64,000 nt of DNA from UBA935 sp031556725. GTDB taxonomy: Bacteria > Bacillota > Clostridia > Lachnospirales > Lachnospiraceae. Position numbers and translations under genes: made by a program. The stretch spans positions 1 through 64,000 of the forward strand of contig JAVBSL010000002.1 of NCBI GenBank assembly GCA_031556725.1, read 5' to 3'. Positions 45,310 to 52,800 of the stretch are shown here, in pieces. The notes beneath the pieces were generated by a model. It saw nothing but the letters and a program-made list of their open reading frames with translations, ran no database searches and had not been told where the DNA came from. Each line of letters starts with the position of its first letter. Within the stretch, counting starts at the first letter, position 1.

Positions 45310-45338
45310 TTGCTTTTTCGGATATGCTGTGCTATAGT
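45310..45338 (+). promoter_or_regulatory. Promoter for rplS
   Basis: TTGCTT at 45310-45315 and TATAGT at 45333-45338 are 17 bp apart. Its separate promoter fits the gene's displacement from trmD. Confidence 0.55.
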
Positions 45339-45414
45339 ACTAATGTTGCGAAAAGAGATGGTCCTCTGTTACAGACGTATTAAGAACATCCGATTTAACA
45401 TACAGGAGGCAGAT
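45339..45414 (+). ncRNA. Possible L19 mRNA leader
   Basis: The roughly 70-nt untranslated region before rplS has complementary segments (AGAG/CCTCT; GATG/CATC). Firmicutes carry an L19 leader RNA at this place, but I could not match its consensus with certainty. Confidence 0.3.
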
Positions 45415-45762
45415 ATGAGCGATATTATCAGAGAAATCGAACAAGAACAGTTAAGACAGGACGTACCTGTATTTAACGTAGGTGATACCGTAAAGGTATA
45501 TGGTAAGATTAAAGAGGGTAACCGTGAGAGAATCCAGATTTTCGAAGGTACCGTACTGAAGAAACAGGGCGGCGGAAACAGAGAAACCTTTACCGTCAGA
45601 AAGCTTTCCGGCGGTGTCGGTGTAGAGCGTACCTGGCCCCTTCATTCCCCTAACGTAGAGCGTGTTGAGGTAGTTAGAAGAGGTAAAGTAAGAAGAGCCA
45701 AATTAACCTACTTAAGAGATCGCGTAGGAAAGAAGGCCAAAGTAAAAGAATTGGTAAGATAA
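45415..45762 (+). CDS. rplS: 50S ribosomal protein L19
   Basis: A 115-residue L19. VGDTVKVYGKIKEGNRERIQ and IFEGTVLKKQGGG are diagnostic, with the basic end LRDRVGKKAKVKELVR. AGGAGG lies 6 bases upstream of ATG 45415; a longer in-frame start at 45310 would begin upstream of the promoter -10. It is followed by a terminator. Confidence 0.98.
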   Translation: MSDIIREIEQEQLRQDVPVFNVGDTVKVYGKIKEGNRERIQIFEGTVLKKQGGGNRETFTVRKLSGGVGVERTWPLHSPNVERVEVVRRGKVRRAKLTYLRDRVGKKAKVKELVR

Positions 45763-45770
45763 GAAACCAC

Positions 45771-45800
45771 AGGGACAATTGTTTAACAGTTGTCCTTTTC
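45771..45800 (+). terminator. Intrinsic terminator after rplS
   Basis: GGACAATTG/CAGTTGTCC, 9 bp with one wobble, TTTAA loop, followed by TTTTC. Confidence 0.85.
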
Positions 45801-45862
45801 TTATGAGATGAATTGTGTTAAAATAATTTGAAACAATCCGAGAATTTACAAAGGACAAGAAA

Positions 45863-46447
45863 ATGGCTAAGAAAAAAGGACTAACCTTTATTCAGAAGAA
45901 AAAGAAAATCAGTACGCAGCTGATCAGAGAAATTTTCTCTATGATTTTTTATATATGTGTGACCATATTTTTGGCATTTGTATTGATATATGCGTTGGGG
46001 ATGCGTACCAGTGTTATCGGAGTATCCATGGAACCGGCTTTATATAATGGACAGGAAGTGCTGATCAATCGTCTTATTTATAAGCTTGCTGCCCCGGATC
46101 GCGGAGATGTGGTGGTCTTTTTGCCCAGCGGTAATCAGAATTCACATTACTATCTAAAACGCGTGGTGGGGGTTCCCGGTGAAACAGTCCAGATTATTGA
46201 CGGATACTTATATATTAACGGTGTAATCGCCGAAGAGGATGAAAGTTACGATAAAATGGAAGATGCAGGCATTGCAAGCAATCCGATAACCTTGAATAGC
46301 GATGAATTTTTCGTACTGGGTGATAACCGTAATAATAGCGAGGATAGCCGCTCGGGAAATATCGGAGTGGTACATAGAGATGTAATAGCCGGAAAAGCAT
46401 GGTTGGAGTTGCCCACAGGTGATAAAAAAATCGGCTTGGTAGAGTAG
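45863..46447 (+). CDS. lepB: Signal peptidase I
   Basis: A 194-residue type I signal peptidase with one N-terminal membrane helix (about 25-46). The catalytic Ser55 is in GVSMEPALYNG and the general-base Lys99 in YYLKRVVGVPGE. Later, FVLGDNRNNSEDSR is the conserved box E region. It removes signal peptides outside the membrane. It lies upstream of rbgA, with a second copy after it. Confidence 0.96.
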   Translation: MAKKKGLTFIQKKKKISTQLIREIFSMIFYICVTIFLAFVLIYALGMRTSVIGVSMEPALYNGQEVLINRLIYKLAAPDRGDVVVFLPSGNQNSHYYLKRVVGVPGETVQIIDGYLYINGVIAEEDESYDKMEDAGIASNPITLNSDEFFVLGDNRNNSEDSRSGNIGVVHRDVIAGKAWLELPTGDKKIGLVE

Positions 46448-46455
46448 GAGTTATT

Positions 46456-47319
46456 ATGAATTATCAATGGTATCCCGGGCATATGACGAAAGCAAAACGT
46501 CAGATGCAGGAGGACATAAAATTAATAGATCTGGTAATCGAGCTGGTGGATGCCAGAATTCCCTTAAGCAGCCGCAATCCGGATATTGATGAGTTGGGTA
46601 AAAATAAAGCCCGGCTGATTCTTTTAAACAAATCGGACCTGGCAGATGCAAAATATAATAAATTATGGGCAGAATATTTTGCAGCTAAGGGTTTTCACGT
46701 ATTGGAAATCAATTCTAAAAACGGTACCGGTATCAAATCGATTCATGGGATTGTGCAAGAAGCCTGTAAGGAAAAGATTGAACGGGATCGTAAGCGGGGA
46801 ATCATCAATCGTCCGGTAAGAGCTATGGTAGTTGGAATTCCCAATGTGGGAAAATCTACTTTTATTAATTCCTTTGCCGGAAAAGCATGTACTAAGACCG
46901 GCAACAAGCCCGGTGTTACCAAAGGGAAGCAATGGATCCGATTAAATAAAAGCCTGGAGCTGTTAGATACACCCGGAATATTATGGCCGAAATTTGATGA
47001 TCAGAGCGTTGGTATGCGGTTGGCGATGATTGGTTCCATGAATGATGAAATTCTGGACATTTCTCAGCTTTCGATAGATATTATCCATTTTTTGCGGGCA
47101 CATTATCCGGGAGCCCTGGAAAAAAGATATGAAATATCTGATTTGGCGGATGATTATGATGCGCTGAACAAGATATGTATCAGCAGACATTGTTATTTAC
47201 GCGGAGAAGAATTACATCTGGATCGGGCCTCGGGCATCGTGACAGATGATTTCCGAAGCGGTCGGATTGGCCGTATTACTTTGGAATTTCCACAGGAAGA
47301 AGGTAGCGAAACAAAATGA
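46456..47319 (+). CDS. rbgA: Ribosome biogenesis GTPase RbgA (YlqF)
   Basis: A 287-residue circularly permuted GTPase for late 50S assembly. NYQWYPGHMTKAKRQMQE is the diagnostic start. The G4 motif LNKSD precedes the P-loop GIPNVGKST, showing the permutation; DTPGILWPK follows. The C-terminal helical domain binds the ribosome. It lies between two signal peptidase genes and upstream of rnhB, as in B. subtilis. It overlaps the second lepB by 4 nt. Confidence 0.97.
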   Translation: MNYQWYPGHMTKAKRQMQEDIKLIDLVIELVDARIPLSSRNPDIDELGKNKARLILLNKSDLADAKYNKLWAEYFAAKGFHVLEINSKNGTGIKSIHGIVQEACKEKIERDRKRGIINRPVRAMVVGIPNVGKSTFINSFAGKACTKTGNKPGVTKGKQWIRLNKSLELLDTPGILWPKFDDQSVGMRLAMIGSMNDEILDISQLSIDIIHFLRAHYPGALEKRYEISDLADDYDALNKICISRHCYLRGEELHLDRASGIVTDDFRSGRIGRITLEFPQEEGSETK

Positions 47320-47855
47320 AATCGGTTTTGAAAGAAGTATTGTCAACCAGTATTTATATATTAATTGCTCTTTGTATTTCGGTTTTTATTGTGAAGTTTA
47401 TCGGTGTCAGAACCGAAGTGAACGGTGCTTCTATGAATGATACCTTAATGGATGGTGATAATTTAATTGTTGATAAGATCAGTTATCGTTTTAAGGAACC
47501 GCAGCGTTTTGACATCGTTGTATTTCCCTATCGATATGCGGAAAAAACTTTTTACATCAAACGGGTAATCGGGCTTCCGGGGGAAACGGTATATATTGAT
47601 AAGACGGGAAATATTTTTATTAATGATGAGCTGCTGGAAGAGTCCTATGGCCGGGAAATAATCAAAGACCCGGGGCGGGCATACGAACCGGTTAAGTTAG
47701 ATAAAGATGAATATTTTGTTATGGGAGATAATCGTAATAACAGCTCGGACAGCAGAGACCCGGCGGTGGGAAGTATCAAAAAAAGTGATTTAATCGGTAA
47801 GGCCTGGGTTCGGATTTGGCCATTGTCAAAACTGTCAGTTATCAAGCATCAGTAA
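47316..47855 (+). CDS. lepB: Signal peptidase I, second copy
   Basis: A 179-residue enzyme with an N-terminal membrane helix (about 8-30). Catalytic Ser39 is in NGASMNDTLMDGD and Lys82 in FYIKRVIGLPGE; FVMGDNRNNSSDSRD is the later conserved box. It differs considerably from the copy at 45863, so it is not a recent duplication. It overlaps rbgA by 4 nt. Confidence 0.96.
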   Translation: MKSVLKEVLSTSIYILIALCISVFIVKFIGVRTEVNGASMNDTLMDGDNLIVDKISYRFKEPQRFDIVVFPYRYAEKTFYIKRVIGLPGETVYIDKTGNIFINDELLEESYGREIIKDPGRAYEPVKLDKDEYFVMGDNRNNSSDSRDPAVGSIKKSDLIGKAWVRIWPLSKLSVIKHQ

Positions 47856-47873
47856 AAAGGAGTATGATTTAAC

Positions 47874-48644
47874 ATGGCGCAAAGTATAAACGAGATAAAA
47901 GAGACATTGCAGGCAGCGGATATTCAGATGCTGCCTGCCTTTATAGAACAGTATAAAAGTGATGAGCGGGGCGGTGTTCGGGCATTAGTTTTAAAAGCGG
48001 AAAAAAAGATCGCAGCAATGGAACAGGAGATTCTGCGAACAGAACAGTTAAAGCAATATGAGAAGGAATATGCTTCTTTTGGGTATATCTGCGGTATCGA
48101 CGAAGTGGGAAGGGGACCCTTAGCCGGACCGGTAGTAGCCGGAGCGGTAATCCTGCCTGAGGACAGTCAGATATTATATCTAAATGATTCGAAGCAATTG
48201 TCCGAAAATAAGAGAGAAGAGTTATATGAGATTATTATGGAACAGGCTGTTGCCACCGGTATCGGTTATGCTTCGCCGGAGCGGATTGATGAAATCAACA
48301 TTTTACAGGCCACTTATGAGGCCATGCGGGCTGCTATCGGTCAACTGGCAGTAGCACCGGATGTGTTGCTGAATGATGCTGTTACCATTCCGGGGATTCT
48401 CTGTAAACAAGTACCGATTATCAAAGGAGATGCCAAAAGTGTATCCATTGCCGCTGCCAGCATTATTGCCAAAGTAACCAGGGACCGGCTGATGGTGCAG
48501 TATGACAGCGTTTTTCCGGAATACGGTTTTGCATCCAATAAAGGATATGGTGCTCAAAGTCATATCGAGGCGATAAGAAGGCTGGGACCCACCCCGATAC
48601 ATAGAAGAAGCTTTATTAAGAATTTTATGGAGGAAACTACTTGA
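47874..48644 (+). CDS. rnhB: Ribonuclease HII
   Basis: A 256-residue endonuclease that removes ribonucleotides and RNA from RNA-DNA hybrids. GIDEVGRGPLAGPVVAGAVI gives the first acidic pair, LNDSKQLSENKREELY follows, and LLNDAVTIPG carries another acidic residue. The N-terminal 70 residues form a helical extension as in Firmicute RNase HII. AAGGAG is about 10 bases upstream. The stop overlaps the next gene's TTG start. Confidence 0.97.
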   Translation: MAQSINEIKETLQAADIQMLPAFIEQYKSDERGGVRALVLKAEKKIAAMEQEILRTEQLKQYEKEYASFGYICGIDEVGRGPLAGPVVAGAVILPEDSQILYLNDSKQLSENKREELYEIIMEQAVATGIGYASPERIDEINILQATYEAMRAAIGQLAVAPDVLLNDAVTIPGILCKQVPIIKGDAKSVSIAAASIIAKVTRDRLMVQYDSVFPEYGFASNKGYGAQSHIEAIRRLGPTPIHRRSFIKNFMEETT

Positions 48645-50452
48645 ATCTGTCAACTTTGCAGGGGTATCAAAATCAAAGTGCTGCTTCGGCAAAAGCCGGT
48701 TCTGCTAATGGAACCGGTACTGTTTCTAATGCATCCGGCCATGTAAATACCGGAAACATCCAGGCCGGACAATCGGTTCAGGGCGAAATCATTTCGGTGA
48801 AAGGTAATGATATTGTCCTTTCCTTGGACAATGGCAGTTTACTGAATGCCAAATTGGATCAGGGAATGCAGCTTTCGGTTGGACAAATGATGACTTTCGA
48901 AGTAAAGAGCAATACCGGCACAAGGCTTGCGCTCAGTCCTCTTTATGAAAATATGGGGAAGGACCCCAATGCATTGAAAGCCTTAATGGCGGCCGGAATG
49001 CCGGCTTCTGACAAGAATTTAAATATGGTTTCGGCCTTGATGAAAGAGGGGCTTCCCGTAGACAAGAACTCCCTATTATCTTTTGGCCGGGAAATGGCGT
49101 TAAATCCCACTGCCGACCCGGTAACGCTGGCGCAGATGAATCGGTTGCAAATACCGCTGACACCGGAGAATATTGCCCAATTTGAGGCTTATAAGAATTA
49201 TGAGCATCAGATCAGTGCCAGTGTATTGGAAATCACCGATGGGCTGACAGATACCTTTACCCAGATGATGAACAGCGGAGATACCGCCGGAGCTGTAGAC
49301 TTATTTAAACAGGTACTGTCTATTTTTACCGAAGCCGGAACTGCCAAGCCGGAAGTATTGAATCCGGAAGGGGCCGGGGCAGCGGCTATGGCGGCAGAAG
49401 GAACCGCTGTTGAGGGAAATATATCTCAAAGTGTAACACCTGGTCAAACTGAAGGGAATATTCAGGCTGCAGCGGTTCCCATAAACGAACAGGCAGCGCA
49501 GAGTGTGCTTACTGACCTTTCGGGAATCCTGCTGGAAGAAACCGAGACCAATGTGTTGAACAATACCAATAAAACACCAGCGGGAGAGGTTTTACCGGAT
49601 GCCCCGCAGAATGCCGCTAAGGCGGTAGAAACGCCGGTATCGCTGGAAATGAACGGGGAGAGCCGGATCCAATTGGCGAGCCTGATGAAGGAGGCTGGTT
49701 TTTCAGCGCAATTAACTGACCAAGTAGCAGCCGGAAACCTTACCCAGACGGCGTTGCTACAGGAAATTGCCAAAGAAATCAGCGAGCGGTCGATACCTTT
49801 TGATAATGAAAAATTGGCACAGGTCTTTAACAGTAAAGAGTACGGAGATGTATTAAAAAACGAGATCAGCCGGCAATGGCTTTTAAAGCCTGAAGAGGTA
49901 GCCGGTGACCGGCAGGTGGAAGAGCTGTACCGGCGGTTAAATGATCAGACAGCCAAGTTGACCCAGGCTCTTTCTCAAGCCGCCAAAGCAGATACCCCCT
50001 TAGCCAATACGGTAAATAATCTGTCTAATAATTTGAATTTTGTCAATCAGTTGAATCAAATGTTTACCTATGTACAACTGCCCTTAAAAATGAACGGTGA
50101 AAATACTCACGGAGAGCTGTATATATATACCAATAAGAAAAATCTGGCGAAGGAAGACGGCAATGTCAGCGCCCTCCTGCACTTGGATATGGAGCACCTG
50201 GGACCGGTGGATGTTTATGTGGCAATGCAGAAACAAAATGTTTCCACCAAATTTTATCTCCAGGATGACAGTACCATTGATTTGATTGCCGATCATATTC
50301 ACATTTTAAATGAACGGTTAAATAAGCGGGGTTATTCCATGAGCTGTGAATTTATACCTAAGGGGGGAGAAAAGACGCCTATGGAAGAAATGCTTAATGC
50401 TAACAAAAATATTTCCGTACTGGCAAGCCAGTCATTTGATGCCAGAGCCTAG
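48641..50452 (+). CDS. FliK-like hook-length-control domain protein (YlqG-like)
   Basis: A 603-residue protein of low complexity in its middle (Ala/Glu/Asn/Thr-rich, about 240-340). The C-terminal 110 residues (about 475-590) match the FliK hook-length-control domain: YVQLPLKMNGENTHGELYIY, LLHLDMEHLGPVDVYVAMQ, and INERLNKRGYSMSCEF-like ending ILNERLNKRGYSMSCEFIP. TTG 48641 with GGAGG seven bases upstream is the start. In B. subtilis the gene order rbgA-rnhB-ylqG-ylqH is similar. Its role is not known; it is away from any flagellar cluster here. Confidence 0.75.
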   Translation: MNLSTLQGYQNQSAASAKAGSANGTGTVSNASGHVNTGNIQAGQSVQGEIISVKGNDIVLSLDNGSLLNAKLDQGMQLSVGQMMTFEVKSNTGTRLALSPLYENMGKDPNALKALMAAGMPASDKNLNMVSALMKEGLPVDKNSLLSFGREMALNPTADPVTLAQMNRLQIPLTPENIAQFEAYKNYEHQISASVLEITDGLTDTFTQMMNSGDTAGAVDLFKQVLSIFTEAGTAKPEVLNPEGAGAAAMAAEGTAVEGNISQSVTPGQTEGNIQAAAVPINEQAAQSVLTDLSGILLEETETNVLNNTNKTPAGEVLPDAPQNAAKAVETPVSLEMNGESRIQLASLMKEAGFSAQLTDQVAAGNLTQTALLQEIAKEISERSIPFDNEKLAQVFNSKEYGDVLKNEISRQWLLKPEEVAGDRQVEELYRRLNDQTAKLTQALSQAAKADTPLANTVNNLSNNLNFVNQLNQMFTYVQLPLKMNGENTHGELYIYTNKKNLAKEDGNVSALLHLDMEHLGPVDVYVAMQKQNVSTKFYLQDDSTIDLIADHIHILNERLNKRGYSMSCEFIPKGGEKTPMEEMLNANKNISVLASQSFDARA

Positions 50453-50474
50453 TGTGAAAATAAAATTTTCACAC
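50452..50474 (+). other. Perfect hairpin between the ylqG-like and ylqH-like genes
   Basis: GTGTGAAAAT pairs with ATTTTCACAC (10 bp, AAA loop). No T tract follows, so it is probably an mRNA stem rather than a terminator. Confidence 0.55.
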
Positions 50475-50530
50475 GCAAATTTGTGCTTACAGCCCAAAGT
50501 TTGCAGGTTGTTGGCAGAATGGAGATTACT

Positions 50531-50812
50531 ATGAAGGATGAACCCAGACAAAAGCCCAAACAGGCCATTGCATTAGCCTATAATCCGGATGAAGATGCTC
50601 CTAAAGTCATTGCTTCGGGGAAGGGAATACTTGCTGAGAAAATTATTGAAAAGGCGAAAGAAGCAGCTGTGCCGATTCATAAGGATGATAAATTGGCGGA
50701 TACCCTTTCGCGTTTGGAAATCGGCGATATGATTCCTCCCGAATTATATGAAGTGGTTGCGGAGATTCTTGTTTTTGTTGATGCCATGGATAAGATCAAA
50801 GCGAAAATGTAG
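50531..50812 (+). CDS. FlhB-like EscU/YscU-family protein (YlqH-like)
   Basis: A 93-residue protein matching the cytoplasmic domain of the type III export switch protein FlhB. QAIALAYNPDEDAPKVIASG lines up with the region around the FlhB cleavage site; the canonical NPTH is NPDE here, so self-cleavage is not expected. DKLADTLSRLEIGDMIPPEL and YEVVAEILVFV complete the fold. It lacks membrane helices. ATG 50531 has GGAG six bases upstream. It pairs with the FliK-like gene. Confidence 0.85.
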   Translation: MKDEPRQKPKQAIALAYNPDEDAPKVIASGKGILAEKIIEKAKEAAVPIHKDDKLADTLSRLEIGDMIPPELYEVVAEILVFVDAMDKIKAKM

Positions 50813-50832
50813 TAAAACCAAGGGGAAGGAAA

Positions 50833-51186
50833 ATGAATAAACGAAAAACCGGAACAGAATATGAAGAAAAAACATCCCGGTGGCTGACAGAACAAGGCGT
50901 GCAGATATTAGCGAAAAATTATCGGTGTCGTTTTGGTGAGATAGATATTATCGGCAGCCATCAGGGATATCTTGTTTTTATAGAGGTGAAATACCGCAGT
51001 GATACAGCCAAGGGACATCCGGCCGAAGCGGTGGGTCTTAACAAACAGCGGACAATCTGCAAGGTGGCGGATTACTACCGGATGTGCAAACGGTATGGTG
51101 AAGAACAGCCCATCCGCTATGATGTAATCGGAATATGCGGTGAGAAAATAACATGGTATCAAAATGCTTTTTACCATCAAAGATGA
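50833..51186 (+). CDS. YraN family endonuclease-like protein (UPF0102)
   Basis: A 117-residue protein with a restriction endonuclease-like fold. GTEYEEKTSRWLTEQGVQIL then FGEIDIIG and LVFIEVKYRS give the D-ExK-type acidic residues. The function is not established in general. It follows the FlhB-like gene, a common order in Firmicutes (ylqH-yraN region). Confidence 0.88.
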   Translation: MNKRKTGTEYEEKTSRWLTEQGVQILAKNYRCRFGEIDIIGSHQGYLVFIEVKYRSDTAKGHPAEAVGLNKQRTICKVADYYRMCKRYGEEQPIRYDVIGICGEKITWYQNAFYHQR

Positions 51187-51198
51187 AAGGAAAGGAAG

Positions 51199-52014
51199 AT
51201 GAACCAATCTATTTTAAAGCAGAATGAAAAGCAGGGTGTAGAATACCTTACGTTTCCGTTACTGGAAAGCACGGGCGTGGTGAAACATTTATTTTCCACA
51301 AGAAAGGGCGGCGTCAGCAAGGGGATTTGGAGCAGTATGAATGTGAGCTTTACCAGAGGTGATGATGAAACCGCTGTGCAGGAAAATTTCCGGCGGATTG
51401 CCGCGGTTTTGGATGGTAGTCCGGAAGACTTTGTGTGTACAGATCAAACCCATACCACTAATATCCGGCAGGTGACAGCAGCCGACCGGGGGAAGGGTGT
51501 GACCTGCCCAAGAGACTATACCGATGTGGATGGATTGATTACCGATGTGCCGGGATTGATTTTAGCGACCTTTTATGCGGATTGTGTTCCGCTTTATTTT
51601 GTTGATGTGAAAAGAAAAGCAATCGGACTGTCACATTCGGGCTGGAAAGGAACGGTTGGAAAGATAGGGGCAAAAACCATTGCGGCCATGAAGGAAGCTT
51701 TTGGAACCTGCGCAGAAGATATTTATGCGGCCATCGGACCTTCTATCTGTCAGGACTGCTATGAAGTCAGTGAAGATGTGGCGGAACAGTTTGGAGAGCA
51801 GGTGCTGAAGGCCGGGAAGATACCGGGAAAGTATCAATTGGATCTGTGGCAGGCCAATCGTATGATTTTGTTGGAAGCGGGAGTTTTGCCGGAACATTTA
51901 CAGGTGACAGATTTGTGTACATGCTGTAATCCGGAGTATTTGTTTTCTCATCGGGCCAGCGGCGGAAAAAGAGGAAATTTAGGAGCATTTATGTGTCTTT
52001 ATGACGAAACTTAA
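51199..52014 (+). CDS. pgeF: Peptidoglycan editing factor PgeF / laccase-domain protein
   Basis: A 271-residue protein of the polyphenol-oxidase/YfiH family. TRKGGVSKGIWSSMNVSF, CTDQTHTTNI, DCVPLYFVDVKRKAIGLSHS (a conserved His in HSGWKGT) and the later AAIGPSICQDCYEVSEDV are hallmarks. It edits peptidoglycan precursors carrying L-Ser instead of L-Ala in E. coli; other members show purine nucleosidase activity. AAGGAAG lies upstream of ATG 51199. Confidence 0.9.
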   Translation: MNQSILKQNEKQGVEYLTFPLLESTGVVKHLFSTRKGGVSKGIWSSMNVSFTRGDDETAVQENFRRIAAVLDGSPEDFVCTDQTHTTNIRQVTAADRGKGVTCPRDYTDVDGLITDVPGLILATFYADCVPLYFVDVKRKAIGLSHSGWKGTVGKIGAKTIAAMKEAFGTCAEDIYAAIGPSICQDCYEVSEDVAEQFGEQVLKAGKIPGKYQLDLWQANRMILLEAGVLPEHLQVTDLCTCCNPEYLFSHRASGGKRGNLGAFMCLYDET

Positions 52015-52091
52015 GAAAATATTAAACAATTTCCTATATTTGACTTAAAGATTATGTGCTTAAATGAAAGAAATATGAGAGAGGAAGCAAA

Positions 52092-52790
52092 ATGATGACA
52101 AACATTTTAGTATGCGATGATGATAAACAAATCGTAGATGCAATCGAAATATATCTTATGCAGGAAGGTTATCAGGTGGTCAAAGCATATGATGGCGAGG
52201 AAGCTATTAAAGCGTTAAAAGAAAATGATATCAAGCTATTAATTATTGATGTGATGATGCCTAAAATGGATGGTATTCATGCAACTTTAAAAATCAGAGA
52301 ATACAGCAGCATTCCAATCATTATCTTATCGGCCAAATCAGAAGATACGGATAAAATATTAGGCTTGAATATCGGTGCCGACGATTATGTAACCAAACCT
52401 TTTAATCCATTGGAATTAGTAGCCAGGGTGAAATCCAATCTAAGGCGTTATACCAGTCTGGGAAATCTGAATACGGAAAATAATGCCTTGTTTATAGCCG
52501 GCGGACTATGTATCAATGATGACACTAAGGAAGTTACGGTAGATGGTGAGAGTGTGAAAATGACGCCCATTGAGTATAATATATTATTGTTATTGGTGAA
52601 AAATCAGGGGCGGGTATTTTCCATTGACCAAATTTATGAAAGTATCTGGAACGAAGAAGCAATCGGTGTGGATAATACGGTTGCGGTACATATTCGCCAC
52701 ATTCGGGAGAAAATCGAAATTAACCCAAAGGAACCGCGTTATTTGAAGGTGGTCTGGGGGGTAGGATATAAAGTGGAAAAACAGGCATAA
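52092..52790 (+). CDS. OmpR/PhoB-type response regulator
   Basis: A 232-residue regulator with a receiver domain (phosphoacceptor Asp53 in LLIIDVMMPKMDG, Lys in DYVTKPF) and a winged-helix DNA-binding domain (about 130-228) with MTPIEYNILLLLVKNQGRVF and DNTVAVHIRHIREKI. It is partnered with the kinase starting 10 nt downstream. The signal is unknown. GAGAGGA lies upstream of ATG 52092. Confidence 0.95.
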   Translation: MMTNILVCDDDKQIVDAIEIYLMQEGYQVVKAYDGEEAIKALKENDIKLLIIDVMMPKMDGIHATLKIREYSSIPIIILSAKSEDTDKILGLNIGADDYVTKPFNPLELVARVKSNLRRYTSLGNLNTENNALFIAGGLCINDDTKEVTVDGESVKMTPIEYNILLLLVKNQGRVFSIDQIYESIWNEEAIGVDNTVAVHIRHIREKIEINPKEPRYLKVVWGVGYKVEKQA

Positions 52791-52800
52791 GGAGAAATGG

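Noticed and set aside
50452..50474. Terminator between the FliK-like and FlhB-like genes
   Set aside because: The perfect stem has no following T tract and the genes look co-transcribed.
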